A DNA stretch of 64,000 nt, taken from positions 8,159,001 to 8,223,000 of the forward strand of contig NZ_JAMZEC010000001.1 in NCBI RefSeq assembly GCF_024172185.1. Direction: 5' to 3'. Both the position numbers and the translations under genes were made by a program. The notes under the pieces were generated by a model. The model was not told the DNA's origin, ran no database searches, and saw only the letters and a program-made list of their open reading frames with translations. This document shows positions 7,394 through 15,713 of the stretch, one piece after another. The stretch comes from Nonomuraea roseoviolacea subsp. carminata (GTDB lineage: Bacteria > Actinomycetota > Actinomycetes > Streptosporangiales > Streptosporangiaceae). How positions within the stretch are numbered: the stretch's first letter is position 1; the number at the start of each line of letters is the position of its first letter.

Positions 7394-7422
7394 AACGTAG
7401 ACCGGCCACTCTCTAAAGTCAA
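7394..7422 (-). promoter_or_regulatory. Promoter for the leaderless leader peptide of tauD
   Basis: Read on the minus strand: TTGACT (7422-7417), 17-bp spacer, TACGTT (7399-7394), then 7 nt to the GTG at 7386. This matches the promoter at 165-193 in both boxes, spacer and distance to the start codon. An ATTCCCTAC element (7439-7431) sits 8 bp upstream of the -35 box. Confidence 0.65.
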
Positions 7423-7533
7423 CACAACAGGTAGGGAATTAGGGTTTTGCTGTTACTTTCCGTTGAATCAATGTTACTCTTCGTGGTGAACGGCCGTGAT
7501 GACGGCCCGACAGCATGGGAGTGGGAGTTGTCC

Positions 7534-7995
7534 GTGCGACGCTTTGTCTCCGCGATCGGCGTCCTCGTGGCGGCCGGGACGCTCGCCTTCGCGCAGCCCG
7601 CCGCCGCGACGCAGTCCGTCGCGGCGACCCGGGCGGCCGCGCCCGCCGCCGAGGCCCTCTTCGAGTTCGACTACCCGCCGGCCCCCGACAGGTTCGTCGT
7701 CAAGCTCACCGAGCCCGACAAGATCCAGGAAGCCAGGGACATCCTCAGCGGAGCCCAGCGGGACAGGACCCACGTCCTCGGGAGGATCGTCAAGCGGCCC
7801 GCCCCGTACAACCCTGGCTGGCAGTACCACCTCGACCCCACGTCGGTCTCGTTCTTCACCCACGCCATCGAGGTGTGCGACGCGTCCCCGCGGTATGTCG
7901 ACGACCATCTCGACGAGGCGGGCGGCGCGTTCCTGCCCGGCCTGCTCTGGTGCCCCTGGGGCTCTCGCCTGCTGCGGGAGGTCTCCGTGGAGTAG
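7534..7995 (+). CDS. Secreted BP74-like (calmodulin-binding BP74 N-terminal domain) protein
   Basis: A 153-residue exported protein. From the GTG at 7534 (GGGAG upstream) comes a short basic N-terminus, a hydrophobic core and an Ala-rich cleavage region (FAQPAAATQS). The mature part, FDYPPAPDRFVVKLTEPDKIQEARDILSG (long block at about residues 51-79), then GRIVKRPAPYNPGWQYHLDP and FFTHAIEVCDASPRYVDDHL, matches the bacterial BP74-related family. In that family the domain is named after a Dictyostelium protein; its function in bacteria is unknown. Two cysteines (CDAS and WCPWG) could form a disulfide. It stands alone, convergent with an MFS gene. Confidence 0.65.
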   Translation: MRRFVSAIGVLVAAGTLAFAQPAAATQSVAATRAAAPAAEALFEFDYPPAPDRFVVKLTEPDKIQEARDILSGAQRDRTHVLGRIVKRPAPYNPGWQYHLDPTSVSFFTHAIEVCDASPRYVDDHLDEAGGAFLPGLLWCPWGSRLLREVSVE

Positions 7996-8036
7996 GCGCT
8001 CCGCCCGTCCGGCGGCGTCGCGCCGCACGTCGCCGC

Positions 8037-8249
8037 CGGACGGGATCACCGCGTCCCCGCTGGACGGGCCGGCCTCGTCCCGGGCGGAAGGGACACCCCG
8101 TTCACCCTTGGACGGGTTGACCCCGTTCCGGCAGGGGCGGGGAGACCGCAGTGACCGCAGACGGGATCACGGGTTTCCCGAGAGCGGATCACGAGGTTCC
8201 TGCGAACGGGATCACGGCCCTCTCGCAGGCGGGGTCACCGCGCTGACGG
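8037..8249 (+). repeat. Nine-unit degenerate ~23-bp tandem repeat between convergent genes
   Basis: At least nine head-to-tail units of 22-26 bp share the core aCGGGatCAC followed by a C/G-rich stretch that often ends TTCC or TCCC. Cores are clear at 8041, 8162, 8185, 8207 and 8230, and degenerate at about 8065, 8088, 8113 and 8139. Spacing of the last four TCAC boxes is 22, 23 and 23 bp. Several units can fold (CGGGA with TCCCG, for example in 8163-8182). The last unit overlaps the 3' end of the MFS gene. Unit lengths are not multiples of three, so this is not a coding repeat. Confidence 0.65.
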
Positions 8250-9653
8250 AGCCGGGAGATGGGCGTCGTCACCCTTCGGTCGTGACACGTACGCCACGAC
8301 GAGCAGGAGCAGGCCGCATGCGGTCACCATGATCCAGCCCGGGCGGGACGCCTGCGCGAGCCCCGCCGGGCCGGCTCCGGCGACCAGGCCGCCCGCGATG
8401 GCGATGCCGAGTGCGGAGCCGAACTGGCGCGCGGTCGAGGTGATGGCCCCGGCCACGCCGGCCCGGGCCGGAGGCAGCCCGCTCACCGCCGTGTTGGTGA
8501 TCGGGGCGTTGGCGAAGCCGAACCCGATGCCGATGAGCGCGTACGCCGCCAGCAGCAGGTGCACGCCCGTGCGCTGGTCGAGTCCCACCAGGCAGAGCCC
8601 GCCCGCCGCGATGAAGCCGCCGGCCAGGGCGAGCGGCGGCCGCGGCCCGAGGCGGCCGACCAGATGCCCGGACAAGGGGGCGCAGAGGGTCGCCCCCACG
8701 GCCATGGGCAGGGTGGCCGCCCCCGCGGCCAGCGGCGTCCATCCCCGGGCGTGCTGGAGGTAGAGGGTGGTGAGCAGCAGCGTCACGTTCAGCGCGACGA
8801 AGACCGCCACCGCGCCCAGGACCGCGCCGCCGAAGACCGGCCGCCGGAAAAGACGCGGGTCCATCAGCGGCTCGCCCCGGCGGCACTCCACCCGCACGAA
8901 ACCGGCCGTCGCCACGGCGGCCACCGCGTACGCGACCAGCGCCACGGGCGACGTCCAGCCGATGCGCGGCCCCTCGATGAGGACGCCCACCGAGACCCCG
9001 ATGACCACGGTCAGCAACGCCTGGCCGGGCAGGTCGAGCCGCCGGGCGAGCGGCGCCCGCGACTCCGGCACGAAGATCATGCTGAGCGCGAGAGCGGCCA
9101 CGATGACCGGCGCGTTGATCCAGAACACCGACCGCCAGCCGAACTCCGCGATCAGGGCGCCGCCCGTGACCGGGCCGGCGGCCATGCTGAGCCCGAAGAC
9201 CGACGCCCAGACCCCGATCGCCTGCGCCCGCTCCTTCGGGTCGGGCATGGCGTTCACCACGATCGCCAGGGCCACGGGGCTGAGCATGGAGGCGCCGACG
9301 CCCTGCACGGCGCGGGCCGCGGCGAGCGCGCCGACCGACGGGGCCAGCGCGCAGGCCAGCGAGGCGGCGCCGAACACGGCCAGCCCGAGCTGGAACACGC
9401 GCCGTCGTCCGAACCGGTCCGCCAGCGCTCCGGAGGAGATCAGCAGGCTCGCCAGCACGAGGGTGTAGGCGTCCACGACCCATTCCAGGCCGCGCGTGCC
9501 GACGCCCAGGCCGCGCCCGATCGCGGGCAGGCCCACGTTGACGATGGTGGTGTCCAGGCCGACGAGGAACATGCTCAAGCAGCAGACGGCCAGCACCGTC
9601 CAGCGTCTGCGCACGCTCAGAACGGGCTGAACGGGGTGGGTTGTCGCGGTCAC
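8235..9653 (-). CDS. MFS exporter, DHA2 (EmrB/QacA) family
   Basis: A 472-residue drug:proton antiporter of the 14-helix type. The GTG at 9653 with GAAAGG 6 nt upstream is preferred to an upstream in-frame start that would add a non-hydrophobic tail. Helix 1 carries LVGLDTTIVNVGLPAIGRGL, followed by WVVDAYTL (motif D1) and the loop motif GALADRFGRRRVFQLG (motif A); motif C is seen in VFGLSMAAGPVTGGAL. It is divergent from an XRE-cupin regulator, with a TTTTGC/GCAAAA palindrome between them, so that regulator probably controls it. Confidence 0.88.
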   Translation of the reverse strand: MTATTHPVQPVLSVRRRWTVLAVCCLSMFLVGLDTTIVNVGLPAIGRGLGVGTRGLEWVVDAYTLVLASLLISSGALADRFGRRRVFQLGLAVFGAASLACALAPSVGALAAARAVQGVGASMLSPVALAIVVNAMPDPKERAQAIGVWASVFGLSMAAGPVTGGALIAEFGWRSVFWINAPVIVAALALSMIFVPESRAPLARRLDLPGQALLTVVIGVSVGVLIEGPRIGWTSPVALVAYAVAAVATAGFVRVECRRGEPLMDPRLFRRPVFGGAVLGAVAVFVALNVTLLLTTLYLQHARGWTPLAAGAATLPMAVGATLCAPLSGHLVGRLGPRPPLALAGGFIAAGGLCLVGLDQRTGVHLLLAAYALIGIGFGFANAPITNTAVSGLPPARAGVAGAITSTARQFGSALGIAIAGGLVAGAGPAGLAQASRPGWIMVTACGLLLLVVAYVSRPKGDDAHLPAPSAR

Positions 9654-9723
9654 GGCCGGCCTTTCGGGTTCGGGAGCACTTGCCCGGCCATGCTCGGCTC
9701 GGAGGACGGCCGCCGCCCAGCAC

Positions 9724-9742
9724 TTTTGCGGAGACTGCAAAA
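9724..9742. promoter_or_regulatory. Operator-like palindrome between MFS exporter and XRE-cupin regulator
   Basis: TTTTGC (9724-9729), 7 bp, GCAAAA (9737-9742). It lies 10 bp before the regulator's GTG and in the short divergent gap. A similar TTGCC/GGCAA element precedes the second XRE-cupin gene of this window (53233-53247). Confidence 0.55.
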
Positions 9743-9751
9743 CTGGACCCC

Positions 9752-10357
9752 GTGGACACGGAGCTGGAGCAGATCCTCGACGCCATCGGGCCCCGGTTGC
9801 GCGCCCTGCGCCGCGATCGCGGGCTCACCCTGGAGTCACTGGCGGGGGCAACCGGGATCTCGGTGAGCACGCTGTCGCGGCTGGAGTCGGGCAAGCGGCG
9901 TCCGACGCTGGAGCTGCTCATCCCGCTCGCGCGTGCGCACCGCGTCGCGCTCGACCAGCTGGTGGCCGCTCCGGCCAGCGGTGACCCGCGGGTGCACCTC
10001 AAGCCCCTGCGCAAAGGCCGCGGCAGCGTCCTCGTGCCGCTGACGCAGTATCCGGGGCGGGTGCAGGTGTTCAAGCAGGTGCTGGCTCCCCGCGAGCCGA
10101 AACTGGTGACCCACGACGGCTACGAGTGGCTGTACGTCCTCGCGGGCGAGCTCCGCGTCATCATCGGAGAACGGGAGTGCACCCTGCGTCCCGGCGAGGT
10201 GGCCGAGTTCGACACGCGGGAGCCGCACTGGTTCGGCCCGGCGGGCACGAACGCCGTCGAGATCCTGCACCTGTTCGGCCCGCGGGGCGACCAGGCCGTC
10301 GTCCGCACGACTTCGTCCCCGACCGGCCCCGCCTCACCGCCGGGAATGACGGCCTGA
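9752..10357 (+). CDS. XRE-family regulator with C-terminal cupin domain
   Basis: A 201-residue regulator. GTG at 9752; the usual cupin-XRE N-terminus begins a few residues before the helix-turn-helix (IGPRLRALRRDRGLTLESLA, then TGISVSTLSRLESGKRRPTLE, residues about 12-60). The cupin_2 barrel occupies about residues 105-185 (HDGYEWLYVLAGELRVIIGE and LRPGEVAEFDTREPHWFG). Such proteins sense a small molecule in the cupin and repress a neighbouring transporter or enzyme. It is divergent from the MFS gene. Confidence 0.88.
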   Translation: MDTELEQILDAIGPRLRALRRDRGLTLESLAGATGISVSTLSRLESGKRRPTLELLIPLARAHRVALDQLVAAPASGDPRVHLKPLRKGRGSVLVPLTQYPGRVQVFKQVLAPREPKLVTHDGYEWLYVLAGELRVIIGERECTLRPGEVAEFDTREPHWFGPAGTNAVEILHLFGPRGDQAVVRTTSSPTGPASPPGMTA

Positions 10358-10381
10358 CGGCCCGACCCCCGTCAGGCCGTC
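10348..10381 (+). terminator. Perfect 13-bp stem hairpin over the XRE-cupin stop codon
   Basis: GACGGCCTGACGG (10348-10360) pairs with CCGTCAGGCCGTC (10369-10381) around an 8-nt loop. The TGA stop at 10355-10357 lies inside the left arm, an economical terminator placement. Confidence 0.7.
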
Positions 10382-10465
10382 CCACAATCCCGGCTCCCAC
10401 GCCCCGCTCACCGGCCGGTCTCATGGGCCTGTCCCTCAGGCCCGGCTCGTCAGGCATGTCGTCTC

Positions 10466-11041
10466 TCAGGTGGACGTCTGCCCGTCGAGCGTCTCCCGCA
10501 GGATGTCGGCGTGCCCGGCGTGCTGGGCGGTCTCGGCGATGACGTGCATGAGCACCGCGCGCACGCTGCGCGTCCCTCCCGGCTCGTGCCAGGGCGCCTC
10601 CGGCAGCGGGTGCGTCGCCGACAGGTCGGCCACGGCGGCGACGATCTCCTCGCTACGGGCGGCGACCGCCTCGTACCGGGCGAGGATCGCGGCCGGCGTG
10701 TCGCCGGGCAGCATGCGGAAGTCGTTCTGGTGGTCGATCATCCACTGCGGGATCTCGCGCGCGGTGCCGGCGGCGAGGTCGGCCCAGGTGACGCCGTCGG
10801 GCAGGTCGTGGTTCATGGCCGAGGGGCCCTCCACCACGAAGCGCATCCATCCCTCCTCCATGGACGCGACGTGCTTGATCAGGCCGCCCAGGCACAGCGC
10901 GCTGACGGTCGGGCGCTCGCCGAGCTGCTCGTCGCTCAGCCCGCGCACGGTGGTGGTCAGGGCGGAGCGCGCGGAGGCGAGCGCGGCGAGCAGTTCGCGC
11001 CGCTCGGCGTCGAGGGCCGAGGGTGAGGTGGCGGTGGTCAT
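10466..11041 (-). CDS. DinB-family (DUF664-type) protein
   Basis: A 191-residue four-helix-bundle protein. The ATG at 11041 follows GGAAGGA. Metal-ligand histidines typical of DinB/mycothiol-dependent folds are visible in LGGLIKHVASMEEGW and in VLMHVIAETAQHAGHADILRE, where the H...HAGHAD pair is characteristic. Members include mycothiol-dependent maleylpyruvate isomerase-like and thiol-transferase proteins, but most are uncharacterised. It is divergent from a WYL regulator about 100 bp away, which probably controls it. Confidence 0.82.
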   Translation of the reverse strand: MTTATSPSALDAERRELLAALASARSALTTTVRGLSDEQLGERPTVSALCLGGLIKHVASMEEGWMRFVVEGPSAMNHDLPDGVTWADLAAGTAREIPQWMIDHQNDFRMLPGDTPAAILARYEAVAARSEEIVAAVADLSATHPLPEAPWHEPGGTRSVRAVLMHVIAETAQHAGHADILRETLDGQTST

Positions 11042-11141
11042 AACGTTCGGATCCTTCCGGTGGTCGTCTCTGACGGGCACGCGACAACTCTCACAGGGGT
11101 AGCGGCCAGGGAGTGGCCTCTTCTCCCGGCAACATGGGACC

Positions 11142-12143
11142 GTGCCGAAGACTTCAGCGCGACTGCTGGCGTTGCTCTCCCTGCTTCAGACGCGCCGGGA
11201 CTGGCCGGGCGCGCTGCTGGCCGAGCGGCTGGACATCAGTCCGCGCACCCTGCGCCGGGACGTCGACCGCCTGCGTGAGCTGGGGTATCCCGTCGTGGCC
11301 TTCAAGGGGCCCGACGGCGGGTACCGGCTGGACGCCGGCACGGAGCTGCCGCCGTTGCTGTTCGACGACGAGCAGGCCGTCGCCCTGGCCATCGCGCTGC
11401 AGATCGCCACCACCACCGGCGCCGGCATCGAGGAGGCCGCGGCGCGCGCGCTGACCACCGTCCGGCAGGTCATGCCCGCGCGCCTGCGCCGCCGGATCGA
11501 CACCCTCCAGGTCACCGCCGTCGACCAGTCCGCGACCCGGCCGGACCCCCAGGTCGACGGCGGCGTGCTCATGGCGCTCGGCGCCGCCGTCCACGCCCGC
11601 GAGGTGCTGCGGTTCGACTACACCGCCGCCCCGCCGGCAGGGGAGGAGGGCGAGGCGGTGGCGGCGTCGCCGCGCCGGGTGCAACCCCATCACCTCGTCA
11701 CGTGGGGCGGGCGCTGGTACCTCGTCGCCTGGGACCTCGACCGCGAGGACTGGCGCACCTTCCGCGCCGACCGGATCATCCCGCGCACCCCCACGGGGCC
11801 CCGCTTCACCCCGCGCGAGCTGCCCGGAGGCGACGTGGCCGCCTTCATGCTCGGCAGGTTCCGCGGCTCCGACGGCTCCGGCCACTGGCCCTGCCGCGGC
11901 GAGGTGATCCTCGCCCTGCCCGCCGCCGCCGTGTCCCGCTACACCCGCGAGGGCACCGTCGAGGAGCTCGGCCCGGACCGCTGCCGGCTCGTCCTGAGCT
12001 CGTGGTCGTGGACCGCCCTGGCCTCCGCCGTCGGCAGGTTCGACGCCGACATCGAGGTCGTCGGCCCGGACGAGCTCAGGGAGGCCTTCGCGACGCTGGC
12101 CCGCCGCTACGCCCAGGCGGCTGCCCCGCCCGAAGAGAGCTGA
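11142..12143 (+). CDS. WYL-domain transcriptional regulator (HTH_11 + WYL)
   Basis: A 333-residue regulator. GTG start at 11142. Residues about 5-60 hold the DeoR-like helix-turn-helix (LLALLSLLQTRRDWPGALLAERLDISPRTLRRDVDRLRELG region), followed by the pro-segment GPDGGYRLDAG. The WYL domain follows at about 140-215: VQPHHLVTWGGRWYLVAWDLDREDW and TFRADRI, where WYL appears as WYLVAWD. A WCX tail ends the protein. WYL proteins bind nucleic-acid-derived ligands in several systems, but this DinB-adjacent type usually regulates its neighbour. Confidence 0.87.
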   Translation: MPKTSARLLALLSLLQTRRDWPGALLAERLDISPRTLRRDVDRLRELGYPVVAFKGPDGGYRLDAGTELPPLLFDDEQAVALAIALQIATTTGAGIEEAAARALTTVRQVMPARLRRRIDTLQVTAVDQSATRPDPQVDGGVLMALGAAVHAREVLRFDYTAAPPAGEEGEAVAASPRRVQPHHLVTWGGRWYLVAWDLDREDWRTFRADRIIPRTPTGPRFTPRELPGGDVAAFMLGRFRGSDGSGHWPCRGEVILALPAAAVSRYTREGTVEELGPDRCRLVLSSWSWTALASAVGRFDADIEVVGPDELREAFATLARRYAQAAAPPEES

Positions 12144-12152
12144 CCGAGCGTT

Positions 12153-12170
12153 ACTGACAACGGTTTCAGT
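12153..12170. promoter_or_regulatory. LacI-type operator, distal copy
   Basis: ACTGACAACGGTTTCAGT matches the TGAnAnCGnTTTCA form of LacI-family operators. It differs from the proximal copy at 12282 in only two central bases. The two are 129 bp apart centre to centre, compatible with DNA looping. Confidence 0.75.
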
Positions 12171-12281
12171 TAGCCGATCAGCCGTGCGGAGGCGGCAAGG
12201 CTTCGACGTGGGATTACGTGGGGATCTGTAACGAGTTGGAAACGCGGCATTGACACTCCGTGGCCATCTCCTGCCATCATC

Positions 12282-12299
12282 ACTGACATCGATTTCAGT
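12282..12299. promoter_or_regulatory. LacI-type operator, proximal copy
   Basis: ACTGACATCGATTTCAGT lies immediately before the lacI-like gene (12 bp before its GTG). It contains a central CG and perfect half-sites, as expected for autoregulation by the first gene of the operon. Confidence 0.8.
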
Positions 12300-12310
12300 T
12301 GGGAGCTCAC

Positions 12311-13351
12311 GTGGTCACCATCCATGACGTGGCGGCTCGGGCGGGAGTCTCTTCCGCCACGGTCTCGCGCTTCCTGCGGGGCCAGCGGGTGCGCTCGTAC
12401 GAGGCGATCCAGGCCGCCATCGACGAGCTGGGCTACTGGCCGAGTGCCGCGGCGCAGTCGCTGAAGTCCGGGCGCACCAACACCATCGGCGTCGTCGTCC
12501 CGGACATCACGAACCCGTACTTCGCCGCGGTGGTCAAGGGCATGGAGTCCGTCACGCGTACGGAGCCCTACCGGATCCTGCTCGCCAACAGCGACGAGAG
12601 CAGCGAGCAGGAGGACGACGTGCTGGCGGACCTGGTGCGCCGGGTCGACGGCATCATCCTGGCCCCCGCCACCGAGCAGGACGAGACGCCGCTGCACGTC
12701 CGCGACGCCGACGTGCCGCTGGTGTTCGTGGACCGCGACCTGGCGGGCGGCGAACGGTTCGACGCCGTGCTCGTGGACAACGACGGCGGCGGCCGGCAGG
12801 CGGCCGAGCACCTGCTGTCCCTCGGGCACACCCGGGTGGCCGCGATCAGCGGCAACCTGGACACCACTCCCGGCCGGCTGCGGCGCGAGGGGTTCGTCGG
12901 CACGCTCGCCAAGGCGGGCGTCGAGGTGCCGCCCGAGTACGACCTGGTCGGCGACTTCAAGGAGCACAGCGGCTACCAGCTCACGCTGTCCCTGCTGTCG
13001 CTCCCCGAGCCGCCCACCGCCGTCTTCGCCGCCAACAACCTCATGACCCTGGGCGCGCTCAAGGCGCTGCACGACATGCGGATCGACATCCCCGGCCAGA
13101 TCAGCCTGATCGGCTTCGACGACCTGGACACCGGCCCGCTGCTCAGGCCGCCGCTGACCGTCGTGGACCGGCCGATGTTCGAGCAGGGCGTGCTTGCCAT
13201 GCGCCTGCTGCTGCGCCGGCTCGATCCCGGCGACGGCGGCGGCCTCGCCAGCCGCGTCGTCCTGGACACCAAGCTGATCGAACGCGCCTCCACCGCCCCG
13301 CCGGGCGGGCACCCGTCCCCGGCACGTACGAGAAAGACCCGATCGCGATGA
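12311..13351 (+). CDS. LacI-family repressor of the (deoxy)ribose operon
   Basis: A 346-residue LacI/GalR regulator. The GTG at 12311 has GGGAG 5 nt upstream and gives the standard start VVTIHDVAARAGVSSATVSRFL. The helix-turn-helix and hinge (SAAAQSLKSGRTNTIGVVVPDITNPYF, about 45-72) precede a periplasmic-binding-like sugar domain, including TAVFAANNLMTLGALKAL and SLIGFDDLDTGPLLRPPLTVVDRP. The stop overlaps deoC by ATGA, so the repressor is co-transcribed with its targets. The two palindromes upstream are its likely operators. The inducer is probably a pentose or deoxypentose. Confidence 0.9.
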   Translation: MVTIHDVAARAGVSSATVSRFLRGQRVRSYEAIQAAIDELGYWPSAAAQSLKSGRTNTIGVVVPDITNPYFAAVVKGMESVTRTEPYRILLANSDESSEQEDDVLADLVRRVDGIILAPATEQDETPLHVRDADVPLVFVDRDLAGGERFDAVLVDNDGGGRQAAEHLLSLGHTRVAAISGNLDTTPGRLRREGFVGTLAKAGVEVPPEYDLVGDFKEHSGYQLTLSLLSLPEPPTAVFAANNLMTLGALKALHDMRIDIPGQISLIGFDDLDTGPLLRPPLTVVDRPMFEQGVLAMRLLLRRLDPGDGGGLASRVVLDTKLIERASTAPPGGHPSPARTRKTRSR

Positions 13352-14286
13352 GCGTTGCGACCACCCCGCTCGCGGACGTGGCCTCTTCGGAGGCGGCGTT
13401 GCGAGCCTTCCTGCACGGCCTGCCCGGTGTCGACCGGGTCGGCGCGGACCAGCGGGCGGCGATGCTGGGCACCCGTTCGATCAAGACGACGGCCAAGGCC
13501 CGGGCGATCGATCTGGCCATCTCCATGGTCGACCTGACCACCCTGGAAGGGGCCGACACGCGCGGCAAGGTGCGGGCCATGTGCGCCAAGGCCCTGCGCC
13601 CCGGCGGCGACGCTTCCCGCGTGGCGGCCGTCTGCGTCTACCCGGACCTGGTCGCGGTGGCGGCCGAAGCACTGCGCGGCTCCGGGGTGAAGGTGGCCTC
13701 CGTGGCCACCGCGTTCCCCAGCGGCCGTTCCTCGCTCGACGTCAAGGTGGCCGACACCGCGTTCGCGGTGGCCGCGGGCGCCGACGAGATCGACATGGTG
13801 ATCGACCGGGGCGCGTTCCTGTCGGGCGACTACCTGAAGGTGTACGAGGAGATCGTCGCGGTCAAGGCGGCGTGCGGCGAGGCGCACCTCAAGGTCATCC
13901 TGGAGACCGGCGAGCTGGTCACCTACGACAACGTGCGGCGGGCGTCGTGGCTGGCGATGCTGGCCGGCGCCGACTTCATCAAGACCTCCACCGGCAAGGT
14001 CTCGCCCGCGGCGACGCTCCCGGTGACGCTGATCATGCTGGAGGCGGTGCGCGACTTCCGCGACCGGACCGGCCGTCAGGTCGGCGTCAAGCCCGCGGGC
14101 GGCATCCGCACCACCAAGGACGCGATCAAGAACCTGGTGCTCGTGCAGGAGACGGCCGGTGCGGACTGGCTGACGCCCGACTGGTTCCGGCTGGGCGCGT
14201 CCTCGCTGCTCAACGATCTGCTGATGCAGCGCGAGAAGCTGGCCACCGGCCGTTACGCCGGCCCCGACTACTTCACCCTGGACTGA
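13348..14286 (+). CDS. deoC: Deoxyribose-phosphate aldolase
   Basis: A 312-residue class I aldolase that splits 2-deoxyribose 5-phosphate into glyceraldehyde 3-phosphate and acetaldehyde. The Schiff-base lysine is in ADFIKTSTGK (Lys212) and the second active-site lysine in VGVKPAGGIR (Lys248); the proton-relay aspartate is in the DEIDMVIDRG region. At 312 residues it belongs to the longer DeoC group, with about 60 extra N-terminal residues compared with E. coli-like short forms. The neighbouring aldehyde dehydrogenase would consume the acetaldehyde. Confidence 0.93.
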   Translation: MSVATTPLADVASSEAALRAFLHGLPGVDRVGADQRAAMLGTRSIKTTAKARAIDLAISMVDLTTLEGADTRGKVRAMCAKALRPGGDASRVAAVCVYPDLVAVAAEALRGSGVKVASVATAFPSGRSSLDVKVADTAFAVAAGADEIDMVIDRGAFLSGDYLKVYEEIVAVKAACGEAHLKVILETGELVTYDNVRRASWLAMLAGADFIKTSTGKVSPAATLPVTLIMLEAVRDFRDRTGRQVGVKPAGGIRTTKDAIKNLVLVQETAGADWLTPDWFRLGASSLLNDLLMQREKLATGRYAGPDYFTLD

Positions 14287-14288
14287 GG

Positions 14289-15713
14289 ATGACGATGTTC
14301 GAGTACGCGCCGGCCCCCGAGTCGCGCGAGATCGTCGACCTGCGGCCGTCCTACGGGCTGTTCATCGACGGCGAGTTCACCGAGGGCTCCGGCCCCGCCT
14401 TCAAGACCGTCAACCCCGCCACCGAGGAGACGCTCGCCGAGGTGGCCTGCGCCTCGGCCGACGACGTGGACCGCGCGGTGCGGGCCGCGCGCAAGGCGTT
14501 CGGCGGCTGGAGCGGCCTGCCCGGCTCCGAGCGGGCCAAGTACCTGTTCCGGATCGCGCGGATCATCCAGGAGCGCGCGCGTGAGCTGGCGGTGCTGGAG
14601 TCGCTGGACAACGGCAAGCCGATCCGCGAGTCGCGGGATGTGGACCTGCCGCTGGTGGCGGCGCACTTCTTCTACTACGCGGGCTGGGCCGACAAGCTGC
14701 AGTACGCCGGGTTCGGCACCAAGCCGCTCGGGGTGGCGGGTCAGGTCATCCCGTGGAACTTCCCGCTGCTGATGCTGGCCTGGAAGGTGGCTCCGGCGCT
14801 GGCGTGCGGCAACACGGTGGTGCTGAAGCCGGCCGAGACGACGCCGCTGACGGCGTTGCTGTTCGCCGACATCTGCCGGCAGGCCGAGCTGCCGCCGGGG
14901 GTGGTCAACATCGTGACCGGCGCGGGCGAGACCGGCGCGGCGGTGGTGGCGCATCCGGAGGTGGACAAGGTGGCCTTCACCGGCTCCACCGAGGTGGGTC
15001 GGCTGATCGCGCGCACGGTGGCGGGCACCGGCAAGAAGGTGACGCTGGAGCTGGGCGGCAAGGCCGCCAACATCGTCTTCGACGACGCGCCGATCGACCA
15101 GGCGGTGGAGGGGATCGTCAACGGGATCTTCTTCAACCAGGGGCACGTGTGCTGCGCCGGGTCGCGGCTGCTGGTGCAGGAGTCGGTGCAGGAGGAGCTG
15201 CTGGCCGCGTTGAAGCGGCGGTTGGGCACGCTGCGGCTGGGTGATCCGCTGGACAAGAACACCGACATCGGCGCGATCAACTCGGCCGAGCAGTTGGCCA
15301 GGATCCGTTCGCTGAGCGAGACCGGGGAGAGTGAGGGCGCCGAGCGGTGGTCGCCGGCGTGTGAGCTGCCCGAGCGGGGGTTCTGGTTCCCGCCGACGCT
15401 GTTCACCGGGGTGGCGCAGTCGCACACGATCGCGCGGGAGGAGATCTTCGGGCCGGTGCTGTCGGTGCTGACGTTCCGTACGCCGGCCGAGGCGGTGGAG
15501 AAGGCCAACAACACGCCGTACGGGTTGTCGGCGGGGGTGTGGACCGAGAAGGGTTCGCGGATCCTGTGGATGGCCGAGCGGTTGCGGGCCGGGGTGGTGT
15601 GGGCCAACACGTTCAACAAGTTCGACCCGGCCTCGCCGTTCGGTGGTTACAAGGAGTCCGGTTACGGCCGTGAGGGCGGCCTGCACGGGCTGGAGGCATA
15701 CCTCGATGTCTGA
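14289..15713 (+). CDS. NAD(P)-dependent aldehyde dehydrogenase
   Basis: A 474-residue ALDH, full length for the family. VIPWNFPLLMLAWKVAPALACGNTVVLKPAE (residues about 154-184) is the cofactor region, followed by GSTEVGRLI. The general-base glutamate is in TLELGGKAANIVF and the catalytic cysteine in FNQGHVCCAGSRL (Cys288). C-terminal EEIFGPVLSVLTF and NNTPYGLSAGVWT are standard. Two ATGs (14289 and 14295) are possible. By position after deoC it probably oxidises acetaldehyde to acetate. It overlaps the next gene by 8 bp. Confidence 0.9.
   Translation: MTMFEYAPAPESREIVDLRPSYGLFIDGEFTEGSGPAFKTVNPATEETLAEVACASADDVDRAVRAARKAFGGWSGLPGSERAKYLFRIARIIQERARELAVLESLDNGKPIRESRDVDLPLVAAHFFYYAGWADKLQYAGFGTKPLGVAGQVIPWNFPLLMLAWKVAPALACGNTVVLKPAETTPLTALLFADICRQAELPPGVVNIVTGAGETGAAVVAHPEVDKVAFTGSTEVGRLIARTVAGTGKKVTLELGGKAANIVFDDAPIDQAVEGIVNGIFFNQGHVCCAGSRLLVQESVQEELLAALKRRLGTLRLGDPLDKNTDIGAINSAEQLARIRSLSETGESEGAERWSPACELPERGFWFPPTLFTGVAQSHTIAREEIFGPVLSVLTFRTPAEAVEKANNTPYGLSAGVWTEKGSRILWMAERLRAGVVWANTFNKFDPASPFGGYKESGYGREGGLHGLEAYLDV

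Noticed and set aside
8037..8249. CRISPR array
   Set aside because: Units are ~23 bp head-to-tail with no unique spacers, degenerate, and there are no cas genes.
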